A DNA stretch of 64,000 bases from Hydractinia symbiolongicarpus (GCF_029227915.1 NC_079882.1:16258501-16322500); one strand, 5' to 3'. Shown: positions 24,501-31,798, counted from the first letter of the stretch. Notes: generated by a model not told the origin, from the sequence alone. Translations and numbers: made by a program.

Positions 24501-27500
24501 CAAACATCCAGCAGCTCGTTAACATCATTGCCTTGAAATACCTGCATGAGTCTGCTATTAAATGGCTTTTCAACTCTTGCGTATTGATCAATGTTCGCAT
24601 ACATATTGTATAAATCCTCCGCTCCTTTATCGAAATCTTCTGCATTAGGTTGGACAGCAAGCATGATCTTTTTTCCCCACATAATCCACATTGACGGTTG
24701 CACTTTGTCAGAACCCATATCTTCCACCTGTTCAATAATCAATTGCTCCACATGCGGTCAAATCAGTGCTAAATAGCTATCAACATCAGCTTTTTTAACA
24801 CCGGCTATTCGAAAACTACGAAATGTTTTGTGGAGTGCATATTTATGTTCCTGATGAGTGAGGTCAGCTGGCTCTTCATATAGGTCGTCCTGAACGTCTT
24901 CGATGTGGTCCTCCTGCGCTTCCTGTTCGATCTCATCGTGAAAACTAAGTTGTTGTTTTATTTCATCCTTTATTTTCTTGTAATAATCGCCAACGATATC
25001 CCGCACATTCTTCAGTCGAGCGGTAAGGGCATTGGTAGTGGATGCTACCGGTGCTGATACAGTATTGTATATTCGCTGATTGCATTTCTAAAAAAACTCA
25101 TTTTGTCCTTTTATTATATATTTTTTTTGATCAAAAAAATTTTTTAAGATGGACAAAAAATGAGACAAAAAATTTTGAATCAGGGGATTTCCCTGATTCA
25201 ATTGGCGTATGATGACGTCACATTCTGTCGAAGATCGTTGAAGGTTTTCCGCATGCGCAGATGGGGGGAGAGAGAGAGAAGCGGGGGATTTTACGCTTTA
25301 ACACCAACAACCATACACTTTAATTTTAAAACTATACGGATATCCATCGGATCTCCATAGAGTTGAGAGTTTTTCGCTTTAACCCCGAAATCATGTTCTT
25401 AGATATCGGAAGGAGTGCCGGGATAGTGAAAGGAGTGCTGGGACAGTGGGATATTAAAAGTTCGATTGAGGTGTCCCAGAACCTAAAAATTATAATCTCT
25501 ACTATCAGTTCCGCAGAATCACTACAGGTGAGCCACGTGATCCCTTAACATCACCCACCACAGGTGAGCCATGTAAGCCCTAAGCACGAAAAGCACAGGG
25601 TAATAGAGGCGGAACAACATGAGAAATATAATTTCGTATTATACAAAGACTTGTGTTATCCTTTAGTAAACGCGAAACGCTAAAGTTATTAGAGTACAAA
25701 TAAACCAGTTTTCTATAAGGAAAAGTATTTCGCAGCACTGGAAAAGGCGTGGTTTTCAAACAGGTTCGGCTTCTTGTTTATTTATGAGGAGGAAAAAGAT
25801 TCAGAAACACTTTTATAACGTTTCTTAATTTTTTATAAAAGTATACTTTTCTCATTGCATCGCTGATTAATTTAGAACAATGTTCGAATGACCATGCTAA
25901 ACAATGAAGAAAACAAAGAACATCTCATCATAAATGAGCTAAAAGATGCACCAGCCGAAAGGGTAAGTGTTGAATACCCCGCTGGACGGGCTGTAGAAAT
26001 GTGTCTATAAAGGAATTTCCTAATTATCTCAGTGCTACATCCCTGAACAAAAATTAGTAAAAAGGAGCGGGGATTTTTAAAATTAATAACAACAAGCAAT
26101 TGAGAAAGCTGTAAATAGATATGTAATATGTAGCTATAGATGTAAATAATACGCACTCCAAACTTGTCAATGTTCACAGCGACGTAGTAAGTAGTCCATT
26201 TCTACAAATATTGTGTCCAGCGTTGTAGTATTTTTTTCTATAGGTCTTCCGTATAAACGTCTTATTTCGTCAGTTTGCAGTCTCAACGCGTTATCTTCCC
26301 AATATTTTATTCTAAGGGACAACATCTCTAGTTCTATTGCTTCTCAACCTCGTCCCCAGGCCCATTTTTCTCTTTCTGACAATCTCGGACGGCGAGAAGA
26401 AATGACCCTGGGCCACACTGGTCAGTTCTGAGATCTGATTGGTTTCTCAAGTTTTCGTTAATTATGAAGATAAATTAATTTATGCCTAAAAAATTGAATA
26501 ATAACAGAAAAACTATAATGGCGGCTAAGTTTATGTGCAGAAGGGACGCTGGAATGTTTGTTCTTCTGGACTGAATTTATTTTTGTGAAAAATAAAATAT
26601 TTGGCATTGGTAAAATAGCTTAAGGTGCAAACAAAATTAAATAGCTTTTAGTTAGAGGCTGTTAAAGTAAGCTTCTGTTTTTTTTTTGCAGTGCATTTGA
26701 GGAGGTAGGTACTAGACTCTGAAGCTAGCTATGCTAGCTTTTGTGCACAGGGTGTAGTAAAAAACACAATGAAGGTTTCCTTGAAGACATGCTTAGCAGC
26801 TATCTAGCTAGCTTAAATACAACACAAGGTATATACAGGTATACATAACAAATCCTATTTCTCCCGAACATACCTTCTTTTACACTCTAATATTCTTTTG
26901 GTGAAGAACACATAAACAAAAAAATAAAATCATATGCTGTTGATTTGGTTGAAAAAACTGGATTAAGAATACGCTTAATTAAATCGGTTACAGATTAAAT
27001 AACAATCGATTTTACAGATTAAATAACAATTTTCTCTGACTGCATGAAATGCAACATTCTATGATTTATGACTTTAATCTTCGCAACAAACATAAATTTA
27101 TTGAAAAAGGTCAATTGGTTTGACCATAGTGGCCATTTAGTTGTCAATGAGTTTCCAGGGACCCGTTTCGTGAAAACCGAAACTGCAATATGATAAAAAA
27201 GGATGAAAAAGAAAGATATTGAGTTACCACTTGTTAGGCGGTTGTCTAGTTGAGCGATTGCTGTGCTTGCACAACTTTCGTAGCTCAAATGGCTTTAAAT
27301 GTGCTAGGACTTCCTTCGCAGGACCTTTGTTGATAGCAGTACCAACATGAACTGAAGAGGCTATCTTGGGTAAATAATTTCAATAATAAAATAATAATAG
27401 GCATCTTCAGTAATTTTAATCACAAAACACTCTGAGATATCTGTGGCTTTGTAGCTAGCTAAAAGTACTTTAACTTTTAACTATAATATGAAATAAAGAT

Positions 27501-28377
27501 ATCTAAAAATCATAATTAAAAAAGTGTATAACAAGCTACCTTGGTTTGCACAACCATTGTAGCTACAAAAGTACGTCTTGAACCTTTGCTAGCTAGCTAG
27601 CATAGATGGCTGAAAACTTTAAAATAAATATATTTTTAAAATTTGTTCGTAGCCAAAAAAAGCGAAGGCAACACTGCAATCATGTTCTCTTGAAGCAAAA
27701 ACTCAAAACACTTTAGGTAACTTGTTTCTGATTCAAAATAAAACTCTATCCTTGATTTCGATCCAAGATTGTTTTGCATAAATTATAGCAATACGGTATT
27801 CTCGGCGGTCCGCTTGCAATTCTTAACAAAATGACCAAAATTTGCATAAATTAAAAATCAGCACGAATCGTGCTGATTTTAACCAGCCTGGCCCAGGGTC
27901 ATTTCTTCGTCTCGGATATCAAGAAAGCGAAAAATTGCCCTGGGAACGAGGTTGATTACTTCCAAAATTACTAAATAAAAATTACTTTGTCGAGGAAAAA
28001 AATTAATCACATTTTCTCTAATCCACCAATCGTATTTGCAGGTCTATGAAGCGATTCGCCATCTATCGAACAGTACCAGCAAATTGGAGTTTTATATAGA
28101 GGAATTGATGTCATTTTTGCGCGAGAAAAATGTGGAGTTATTAAAAGATATGCTTAATGTTCCTCGTAAGAAAGCACGCTCTATTGGAAAACTAAAAAAT
28201 TCTTCGAAGGATGAAGTATGCATTAGTATTTTGTACTTTATTAAGATACGATTCTCGTGTTTATGCTATTACAAATTTATTTAGCTAATGAAAGAATTGC
28301 GATTTGTGGAGGAAGACAGCGTGCAACTAAAGAAATACGTAGAATCGCTACTAGATAAATTGGAGGGTCCAGCGTGA
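6437..28377 (+). CDS. ERC: ERC/ELKS/CAST-family active-zone scaffold, C-terminal exons
   Basis: Eleven exons join in phase: 6437-6580, 6868-7020, 9960-10253, 10598-10717, 10832-11022, 11097-11226, 11469-11761, 11841-11982, 25876-25962, 28042-28215, 28285-28377 (stop). All have AG acceptors and GT donors. The product is nearly continuous coiled coil. Family-diagnostic stretches are ITMLEDALRESV plus AERE, and ISEKDTQIAHLELSS, matching the vertebrate ERC1/ERC2 region ISEKDANIALLELSS. The C-terminal exons correspond to the end of ERC, where ERC1 carries an FIP-RBD-like domain. ERC proteins organise presynaptic active zones and cortical vesicle docking, binding Rab6, liprin and RIM. Upstream exons lie beyond the window or beyond Polinton A. 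Polinton B occupies intron 8. Confidence 0.85.
6868..7020 (+). CDS. ERC: ERC exon 2
   Basis: 153 nt, phase 0 at both ends. Acceptor AATTCAG, donor AAG/GTATAA. Coiled coil with LREIILQKEKDINDVAVK at its end. Confidence 0.8.
7597..7786. mobile_element. MITE-like element with about 22-bp terminal inverted repeats
   Basis: Left end 7601-7622 and right end 7761-7782 are inverted repeats of 22 bp with two mismatches (TATTCTATCACAGAGTTATATT against its reverse complement). The roughly 190-bp interior is non-coding. Such size and structure fit a non-autonomous DNA transposon; the superfamily is not determined. Confidence 0.55.
9283..9490. repeat. two-unit tandem duplication, about 105 bp
   Basis: Units starting AGTCGGTAGCC at 9283 and 9388 share most bases through ACAAGCAGACAG. 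They are diverged at several positions, so the duplication is not recent. Confidence 0.65.
9960..10253 (+). CDS. ERC: ERC exon 3
   Basis: 294 nt, phase 0 at both ends. Acceptor TTTTATAG, donor CAG/GTTGAG. Long uninterrupted coiled coil of 98 residues, with leucines and charged residues in heptad spacing. Confidence 0.8.
10598..10717 (+). CDS. ERC: ERC exon 4
   Basis: 120 nt, phase 0 at both ends. Acceptor TTTGTTAG, donor AAG/GTTAGA. Contains IKEKDGLITSLQNDV, a typical ERC heptad segment. Confidence 0.8.
10832..11022 (+). CDS. ERC: ERC exon 5
   Basis: 191 nt, phase 0 in and phase 2 out. Acceptor TATTTAG, donor GAA/GTACAT. Coiled coil interrupted by a Ser-rich linker (RTRSASEGRSVSPVKDNK), a likely flexible or phosphorylated site. 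Confidence 0.78.
11097..11226 (+). CDS. ERC: ERC exon 6
   Basis: 130 nt, entering in phase 2 and leaving in phase 0. Acceptor CCTTTAG, donor CAG/GTTTGT. Joins exon 5 cleanly through a lysine codon split by the intron. Confidence 0.78.
11469..11761 (+). CDS. ERC: ERC exon 7
   Basis: 293 nt, phase 0 in and phase 2 out. Acceptor CTTTTAG, donor AA/GTAAGT. Carries ITMLEDALRESV and AERE, strongly conserved in vertebrate ERC1/ERC2, followed by the segment leading to EELLNIK. Confidence 0.85.
11841..11982 (+). CDS. ERC: ERC exon 8
   Basis: 142 nt, entering in phase 2 and leaving in phase 0 with a consensus donor GTAAGT. Carries ISEKDTQIAHLELSS, the most diagnostic ERC stretch in the window. Confidence 0.88.
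11983..13303 (+). other. start of the large ERC intron 8
   Basis: A+T-rich non-coding sequence between ERC exon 8 and Polinton B. I see no gene or obvious repeat in it. Confidence 0.6.
13304..13505 (+). repeat. left terminal inverted repeat of Polinton B
   Basis: Pairs with 25260-25419. It contains an internal direct duplication: GATCCGATGGATATCC occurs twice about 73 bp apart, once only in the right copy. The inner edge is a CT-rich run before the first gene. Confidence 0.65.
13535..13951 (-). pseudogene. Polinton two-helix membrane protein, truncated (copy B)
   Basis: 138 residues opening MGIGQAGPLNASKRL and continuing through a basic helix (LIMQKNSDIVLKEQIRQRVRRIVNNINEQERAQLL). It matches the C-terminal two thirds of the proteins at 34015-34636 and 48908-49461. 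The N-terminal coil and hydrophobic segment are missing, so the gene is 5'-truncated where the next gene's remnant begins. Confidence 0.6.
14030..14233 (+). pseudogene. C-terminal remnant of the C-anchored Polinton virion-type protein (copy B)
   Basis: A plus-strand frame reads a His/Thr-rich tail (KHPTHVANHTPETVTATPTK) ending in a short hydrophobic anchor (IGVILFYIWLR) and a stop. It corresponds to the tails at 36290-36445 and 51080-51320. The conserved body of the protein and the neighbouring candidate minor capsid gene are deleted. Confidence 0.5.
14254..14285. terminator. hairpin between convergent genes, copy B
   Basis: AGTCTA...TAGACT arms around a second small palindrome (TGTTGATCAACA) lie between the convergent virion-protein tail and the Gly-rich gene. 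The same gene boundary in element 2 also has a hairpin. Confidence 0.4.
14308..15497 (-). pseudogene. coiled-coil / Gly-rich membrane protein (copy B)
   Basis: Start at 15497 (MAYSPGYEDDG). Regions in order: acidic N terminus; a conserved domain (LYNYLEEALGQPNVKHYDDFEV, LGANRLRAIRVH); a coiled coil (EDKVRRLEEKRAKPDKEELEQIQ); a hydrophobic helix (IISAIGLLISTIVLAV) followed by a Gly/Ala run; KGFIQKQLERLGKFLK; then a last hydrophobic segment. Frameshifts near 14930-15060 and 14370-14400 break it. The counterpart at 36477-37670 is also broken. The role is unknown; the Gly/Ala membrane region suggests a membrane-active or virion protein. It is divergent from the major capsid gene. Confidence 0.6.
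15536..16440 (+). pseudogene. Polinton major capsid protein, N-terminal two thirds (copy B)
   Basis: Intact start (MSNIFGKTLDPYADTK) followed by VSHIPSTINQNKDLYVDIPN and NDVIFPESPRLLFDLEL, then frameshifts near 15780-15850 and 16060-16100. The frame ends in SLKGVLLLFVDP, where the copia-like element begins. It aligns with the fuller copies at 37680-38876 and 57558-58754. By resemblance to the capsid proteins commonly carried by animal Polintons I assign it as the double-jelly-roll major capsid protein; the fold itself cannot be seen here. Confidence 0.65.
16430..18058 (+). pseudogene. copia-like pol: pre-integrase, integrase and linker
   Basis: DD(E) integrase residues appear in AIDLKEW, VDNGGEF and GIVERHN, in the expected spacing. 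After two in-frame stops come a conserved SPNKLLFGKNPN stretch and a WHGPGIVIVG segment (the copia integrase C-terminal GKGD-like fold), then an acidic Asp/Asn/Glu-rich linker of about 140 residues. The frame is interrupted at 17116, 17314 and 18058. Confidence 0.8.
18055..19446 (+). pseudogene. copia-like reverse transcriptase and RNase H
   Basis: RT motifs visible: WVITKK, FKARLVAR, SIDIKTAFLQG, YIRPPKE, YGLNGASRTWY and the catalytic box THVDDFCWGG. A stop at 18637-18639 precedes the VDD box. RNase H appears near 19080-19440 (VVKSTLSAETLALIEAAE, ILDRRLRVDIA). Several frameshifts between 18870 and 19280 make it defective. Confidence 0.8.
19573..19783 (+). repeat. 3' LTR of the copia-like element
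   Basis: Begins TGTTGATATT and ends TTACTTAACA, i.e. TG...CA with short TGTT/AACA inverted ends, 211 bp. It is preceded directly by a purine tract (GAGGAAAGAGAAGGGAG). No 5' partner is found. Confidence 0.65.
19784..19963 (+). other. open segment with acidic tail, unknown
   Basis: A frame open from the LTR edge reads GILDFPIADRQLVDIDLD, later GYPFYTLHSYNYLRDP and an Asp/Glu-rich end before a stop. I do not recognise it. It could be the 3' end of a Polinton or host gene cut by the rearrangement. Confidence 0.3.
19985..20972 (-). pseudogene. Polinton RVE-type integrase (copy B)
   Basis: The C-terminal 182 residues (19985-20533) are intact. They contain KRATTKYHHTFTAFAESCNK (the catalytic-Glu helix region), FKPQDAQELV and a C-terminal segment ending PPEHVKKL. 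Upstream, in other frames, are the N-terminal Zn/helical part (EAEKLSSIYYNPELLWVG) and PHFTITKPNEMHQLDLL, with the first catalytic Asp. A long A-run near 20960 probably shifted the frame next to the start. Orientation is opposite to element 2. Confidence 0.7.
20985..21238 (-). pseudogene. coiled-coil, single-helix membrane protein, truncated (copy B)
   Basis: Reads KIDWYNKQRELKRQAGEDIKEFDEGMREYYI and, in another frame, a hydrophobic ending (ITFIVGSLALLGVVAYKYL). It matches the protein at 57127-57546. The N terminus is cut where a Helitron-like fragment begins. It lies next to the integrase, as in the other copies. Confidence 0.55.
21225..21322 (+). mobile_element. Helitron-like short non-autonomous fragment
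   Basis: Shares GTCACGCAAAATGGTA and TTTTCCACG...AACCGACTAGT with the better preserved units at 29576-29790. The 3' hairpin arm is partly lost. It interrupts Polinton B between two genes. Confidence 0.45.
21375..21728 (-). CDS. small membrane protein with Lys-rich N terminus (copy B)
   Basis: Likely start at MSENKQEQKQVITKKNEG; the frame extends further upstream. Central KRLAEWNRKNKEDL is shared with 42446-42787. Then come a Ser/Thr tract and a hydrophobic helix (VGIIAIMGGFTVYYKFF). About 100 residues, apparently intact. Single-pass membrane protein of unknown role; a virion or assembly component is plausible from its conserved place in the membrane-gene cluster. Confidence 0.55.
   Translation of the reverse strand: MLKFCQNKTKMKTNKIEKKSMSENKQEQKQVITKKNEGHVAAGKRLAEWNRKNKEDLHKNKDQVESSTSSSSSSSSSPSTSSSTAVLGGTAAVGIIAIMGGFTVYYKFFKQHTTASA
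21730..22173 (-). pseudogene. Polinton membrane protein (copy B), frameshifted
   Basis: Starts MSVLANIIDVVDTPAAEATTN and PIDKRQVLKNAIRK, homologous to 43064-43320 and 750-850. A frameshift after residue 40 destroys the middle, and the C-terminal helix is readable only in another frame near 21740-21830. The N-terminal hydrophobic segment present in other copies is absent or separate (22180-22250). Confidence 0.55.
22260..22762. other. non-coding interval with palindromic repeat
   Basis: About 500 bases without a gene. At 22330-22415 CCACGACGGCA and TGCCGTCGTG arms alternate, giving nested inverted repeats. The polymerase C-terminal half expected here is deleted. Confidence 0.45.
22763..25095 (-). 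pseudogene. polB: protein-primed DNA polymerase, N-terminal half only (Polinton B)
   Basis: Fragments run from the start near 25095 (MSFF...) through a helical/acid domain (FRSFRIAGVKKADVDSYLALI), a zinc segment (CLTCLQAF...H...YC), the Cys/His segment CHICMKPF...HCHFTGLYRRAAHNNCN, exonuclease-like FHNLSGNDAHLFI and a VYLAMDVLLLADVF segment. The palm motifs A, B and C are absent; the coding path ends at 22763. Multiple frameshifts are present. It is closer to the element 2/copy 3 polymerases than to copy A, but its N terminus lacks the SAP-like module. Confidence 0.75.
25183..25259. promoter_or_regulatory. kB / CRE / NRF1-like cluster upstream of polymerase, Polinton B
   Basis: GGGGATTTCCC at 25183-25193, a perfect TGACGTCA at 25213-25220 and GCATGCGCA at 25251-25259 lie within 77 bp just outside the polymerase gene. 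The same three motif types recur in the other Polinton termini here. Function is inferred from motif matches only. Confidence 0.4.
25260..25419 (-). repeat. right terminal inverted repeat of Polinton B
   Basis: Reverse complement of the 13304-13505 end, including GATATCCATCGGATCTCCAT and GAAATCATGTTCTTAGATATC. Flanking bases do not give a clear target duplication. Confidence 0.65.
25430..25625 (+). pseudogene. remnant of a Polinton virion-protein tail outside the Polinton B end
   Basis: The segment around 25515-25615 (CAGGTGAGCCACGTGAT, AAGCACGAAAAGCAC) matches the tail coding sequence at 14060-14170. It lies beyond the TIR, so it belongs to another Polinton copy or a duplicated fragment, not to Polinton B itself. 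Confidence 0.4.
25876..25962 (+). CDS. ERC: ERC exon 9
   Basis: 87 nt, phase 0 at both ends. Acceptor ATTTAG, consensus donor GTAAGTG. Encodes NNVRMTMLNNEENKEHL, aligning with the vertebrate ERC stretch after the QQLKQQ region. Its phase and position bridge exon 8 and exon 10 across Polinton B. Confidence 0.7.
26167..26343 (-). pseudogene. minus-strand coding segment interrupted by a hAT-like element
   Basis: A 59-residue frame ends at a stop at 26167 and contains LSLRIKYWEDNALRLQ. Its 5' side is cut by the transposon at 26344. On the other side (27955-27970) the same frame continues a few codons to an AG acceptor. The family is not certain; similar helical ends occur in Myb/SANT-like transposon accessory proteins. 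It lies antisense within the ERC intron. Confidence 0.4.
26344..27954. mobile_element. 1.6-kb non-autonomous hAT-like DNA transposon
   Basis: The ends are inverted repeats of about 75 bp: CAACCTCGTCCCCAGG and AATGACCCTGGGCCA near 26345-26425 pair with 27878-27954. Flanks ATTGCTTC (26336-26343) and ATTACTTC (27955-27962) form an 8-bp duplication with one mismatch, the hAT-type length. The interior has no transposase frame. Confidence 0.7.
28042..28215 (+). CDS. ERC: ERC exon 10
   Basis: 174 nt, phase 0 at both ends. Acceptor TTTGCAG, donor GAA/GTATGC. The segment SKLEFYIEELMSFLREKN aligns with the vertebrate ERC stretch SKLKLYIGHLTTLCHDRD. Confidence 0.75.
28285..28377 (+). CDS. ERC: ERC terminal exon
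   Basis: 93 nt including TGA at 28375-28377. Acceptor TATTTAG. The 30-residue end (QLKKYVESLLDKLEG) resembles the FIP-RBD-like Rab-binding helix annotated at the end of ERC1. Confidence 0.75.
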   Translation, partial: LMKELRFVEEDSVQLKKYVESLLDKLEGPA

Positions 28378-29020
28378 TATTTACGTTAACCGCTTCAGAA
28401 TTTTTGAGCCGTCTTTAATAGCGTTATTTCTTAAATTATTGCTATTTTAGTATTGTTTCTGCGAATTATTTTTTTTTAAACCTTTTATAAAAAAAGTTCT
28501 CTATTTTGTTCTCTTTAGAATACTAACATATTCAACGGTTTTTTCAAGCTATGCGCGAGCACCCATGTAATTTTTGTAAAAAAATGCATTATTTATTCAT
28601 TTTAAAAACAAATAAGCATATTTACCGCCATTAAAGCTCTTCTAAAGTTTTAAAAAAATTCTTGTGTTTTTACAAGATTGTTTGTTTGTTACTTTTTGCT
28701 ACAGCACTTCTTGTTTTGGAGAAGTGCTGAAACTTTCTTGAGCTTTGCAAATTTTGTCCAAATTCTGGAAAGTTTCTGTCAGCAAAGTCTTCGCATGTAC
28801 AGTAGAAATTTTGTGTTCATCAGTGAGCTCTAAGTTGTATTTATATGCTTAGGTAATTTATCTAACTCTTAAATAACTTATTATTATCGTTTGTTGTTGC
28901 TGTTCGTTGTTTTTGTAATGGTTGTTTTTATGTCGTTTTGTTATGCTTCCATGGAAATTTCTTTTTAATGTATTTTGACCGTTAGTTTTAAAATTTGTAT
29001 CAGAGTTATATATGAATAAA
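28378..29020 (+). other. ERC 3' UTR with candidate poly(A) signal
   Basis: Non-coding, A+T-rich. AATAAA at 29015-29020 is the best candidate polyadenylation signal within 650 bases of the stop. Confidence 0.5.
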
Positions 29021-29575
29021 TTTTGGCGTGAAGAAAATTGGAGGAAACAAAATTAACGGGATTTAATTTTGCGGATGAGAAAAGACAACACGGATTAAAA
29101 GATATGCCTTTGATTACGACCTTCATAAAAATAAAATTGTAAAAGAATTATTACAAAATTTTGCGCTGGTAGAAAGAATTATAAAAGATCCGAAGTTTGG
29201 GGGCCCGAGATCAGCAGTCTTTGCAGTTAGGAAGGTTTAAATTTGATTCCTAGTCGAGTTCGGAGCTAAAATAATTCTGAGTGTCTGAAAAGATGTAATA
29301 CTTATTAATTTTAACTTAATATTATTTTTAGATTCCTATTCAGCCCTAGTCACTCCAGGGCCAACGCTTTTGGAGGCCCTTTAGGTATTAAGGTGGCAGT
29401 AACCCTTTTTTAGCTGTCCAAATAACTGGATTATTTACTCAGTGTTTTATATATATATATATAAATTTTCTTTACTATTACTCGAAATTATGGACCTTAA
29501 CACGTATGAAAAGGATTTTTGACTTATTATCTAAATTGCTGAGTCAGCAGAAATGTTCAGTTTGTAATCTCTTTA

Positions 29576-29692
29576 ATAATAGCCGTATTTTGTCTGTCTG
29601 TCTGCGATGGGCGAGTCCCGTGGCGGAAACACGAAATGCGATATATAAAGGACGGGCGACCCCGTGGAATTTTCCACGGGTTAACGGCTAGT
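29576..29692 (+). mobile_element. Helitron-like mini-element, unit 1
   Basis: Ends in the hairpin CCCGTGGA/TCCACGGG followed by TTAACGG and CTAG, then T: the Helitron 3' signature (hairpin, then CTRR, host T). Confidence 0.5.
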
Positions 29693-29790
29693 CTATATTA
29701 TAATGCCCGTATACGTCTGTCTGTCACGCAAAATGGTAGCTTAACTGTGACGGGCGAACCCGTGGATTTTCCACGGGCTAACGACTAGTA
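29690..29790 (+). mobile_element. Helitron-like mini-element, unit 2
   Basis: Begins TCTATATTATAATGCCCG directly after the CTAG of unit 1 and ends CCCGTGGATTTTCCACGGG, CTAACGA, CTAG, T. A 5'-TC, 3' hairpin and CTAG with no terminal inverted repeat fit a roughly 100-bp non-autonomous Helitron. Confidence 0.6.
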
Positions 29791-31400
29791 AACGCAAAAT
29801 CGCCTTTTTGAGCTCCAACTATGTGCAACTTTTTATCAGCTTCTGTTTTTAAATGAAACTATAGTTTCACCAGGTTGAAAGGTTGTGCGGATGTTTTTTG
29901 TTTGCATTTTCCAAAAAATGCTTTTAGCCAGAGAGACGGATTTGGTTACCTCATTTTGTACAGAAGGTTGCTGATGCTATATTTGTTAAGTGCTTCACCG
30001 TGGTCGTAGAATCGTTTATTATCTGCTTAAATAAGAAGGAATGGGGCAGAATAACGCATTCAGATTACCTCGTAACTTACATATTTAAAACCTTAACAAG
30101 TAAGGAAGAGCAATACCTATGGATCTTGACAAAAAGCTACATTTTTTTCGGGGAAACCCATTATGGCTGAATTTTTTTGCGATAGTAGCCTTTATTCAGA
30201 TAGCAACAGTGGACAAAAACTAACACAATTTTTTGGGGGAACTGTAAGTCAAATCACGTAACTTTTATGCTAGTGATAGCATCTTCAAATTTGTAGGAAA
30301 TTTACTTCGTAAGTTATATGGTTAATTGTTTATGTGGTAGTAGCCTTTGCAACTTGGAGTAACATTAAACAAAAATTTAAGTAACCTGAGGAAAACTGTA
30401 GAAAAATGGCAATAAAAAGATTACGTTTGCTTCGCTTTTTATTCATTTACAATATATATAATTACATTTTCTTTACTTTTTTCCCAGTTGGTTTCTGTAA
30501 AAGATAATGGATACTTAATCGCGTGACTTCGACATGCGAAATTTCAAAACACATGTAAATAATTTTCAGTTGTAAAATAATAGTCTGGGGGCTGACTACT
30601 GGTGATTACACCCATTAGTTATAGAATTTTCAATACCCTGAATCTGCTACTCTAACAAGTAGTAAATCACTTTGTCAGCTGCGTCATCTATGGGGCTTTA
30701 AAGACTTATAGGCCTTTTAAATTGCCCAATTTTGCATTTTATGTACCCCATAACTTATATAGACGAAACTTTTGAATCATGTACTTATATATATAGAGAG
30801 TACAAAAATACGTCAGCATACCAGAAAATCCGAGGCTCTTACCCTGCTTACTCGTCCCCAAATAACCCAAAATTGCCACTTAGTTTCTCCATAAGTTATA
30901 CGAATTAAATTCTTCAGTTATTCTTTGAGCTATAGAGGTCATAAAACCACAAAAGCTTACCAAAAACTCCGAGGCTCATGTCCAGCTTTAACCCGATCTT
31001 ACTTTTTCCCCATTGGTTATACGAATAAAATTTTTCACAATGGTTTTCCGGGATGTAAAAAGCTTATGAAATTTATATCTTTACAATACTATGCTATACT
31101 ATTCAGAATATATCAATACAAATCAATTCAGTTTAACATATGATCGTCAAAAATCATTATAAGCAGAACAAATTAGGTAAAATAATCTTTTTATGGTGAT
31201 GTCAGTCGGAAACGTAGAAGACTCTTGATATCTGTTAGTGCAATGCTTCTGTGAATCGAAATCTGAAAAAAGAAAAATTACATAAAATATTACACTAACA
31301 AAACTTTTTATTTCATAGTCTTATGGCAGCTGAAAAGAATGAATTTCTTTATTTAAAGCTTAATCAATTTAAATAATATTGTGTGTAATCAAAGTTACCT
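29791..31400. other. intergenic region with degenerate repeat
   Basis: No convincing gene. At 30745-31050 three diverged units of about 120-140 bp recur (AACTTATATAGACGAA, AAGTTATACGAATTAA, TGGTTATACGAATAAA; also two CCGAGGCTC segments 136 bp apart). Confidence 0.45.
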
Positions 31401-31410
31401 CTTGCAATGT

Positions 31411-31798
31411 CTAGTCGTCATTGTCTTCTTCGTCATCGGTTGATTCATCTCCACTGGAACATGATGCGTAACCATCCTCTTCTTCGTCCATATCAATATC
31501 ATTTTCTTCGTCTATATGTGGATTTTTGACAACATTAAGGATAACAAAGGGAATTAAATCAAGAATGAAAATTAATTCTAAAGTCAACTGCTACAAATCG
31601 AAAATTATTAATAAGTCTCATACGTTTTTCAGGCCTTAAGTGTGTTTAAATTCTATTACGTAGAAATCTTAACTTATAAAGGGTTTTATCATAGCTAAAT
31701 AAACCAATACAAAAATAAATAATGCTTATTGCACCTTCAAATGTTTCTTCTACAATATCCAAAACGTTTGGAGTCTCTGCACCTTCAACCATAGTCAT
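31411..31798 (-). CDS. small acidic two-exon protein, hypothetical
   Basis: Exon 1 at 31735-31798 starts MTMVEGAETPNVLDIVEE. Exon 2 at 31511-31411 begins after CATATAG and ends at a TAG. The phase-1 junction joins them into about 54 residues with a Glu/Asp/Ser tail (EENDIDMDEEEDGYAS). Splice sites are plausible, though the donor GTGCAA is weak. No family is recognised; it may be a transposon gene tail rather than an independent host gene. Confidence 0.35.

Larger units (their letters stand above)
13304..25419. mobile_element. Polinton B (degraded, about 12.1 kb) inside ERC intron 8
   Basis: The two ends are inverted copies: 13304-13505 begins near CTTCCTATATCCAAGAACATG and 25260-25419 ends with its imperfect reverse complement. 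Between them lie, in order, membrane protein, virion-protein tail, coiled-coil/Gly-rich protein, major capsid protein, an inserted copia-like element, integrase, coiled-coil membrane protein, two membrane proteins and polymerase. The early-end genes and the ATPase/HNH block found in element 2 are missing. Integrase is on the minus strand although it is plus in element 2, indicating an inversion. Confidence 0.75.
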
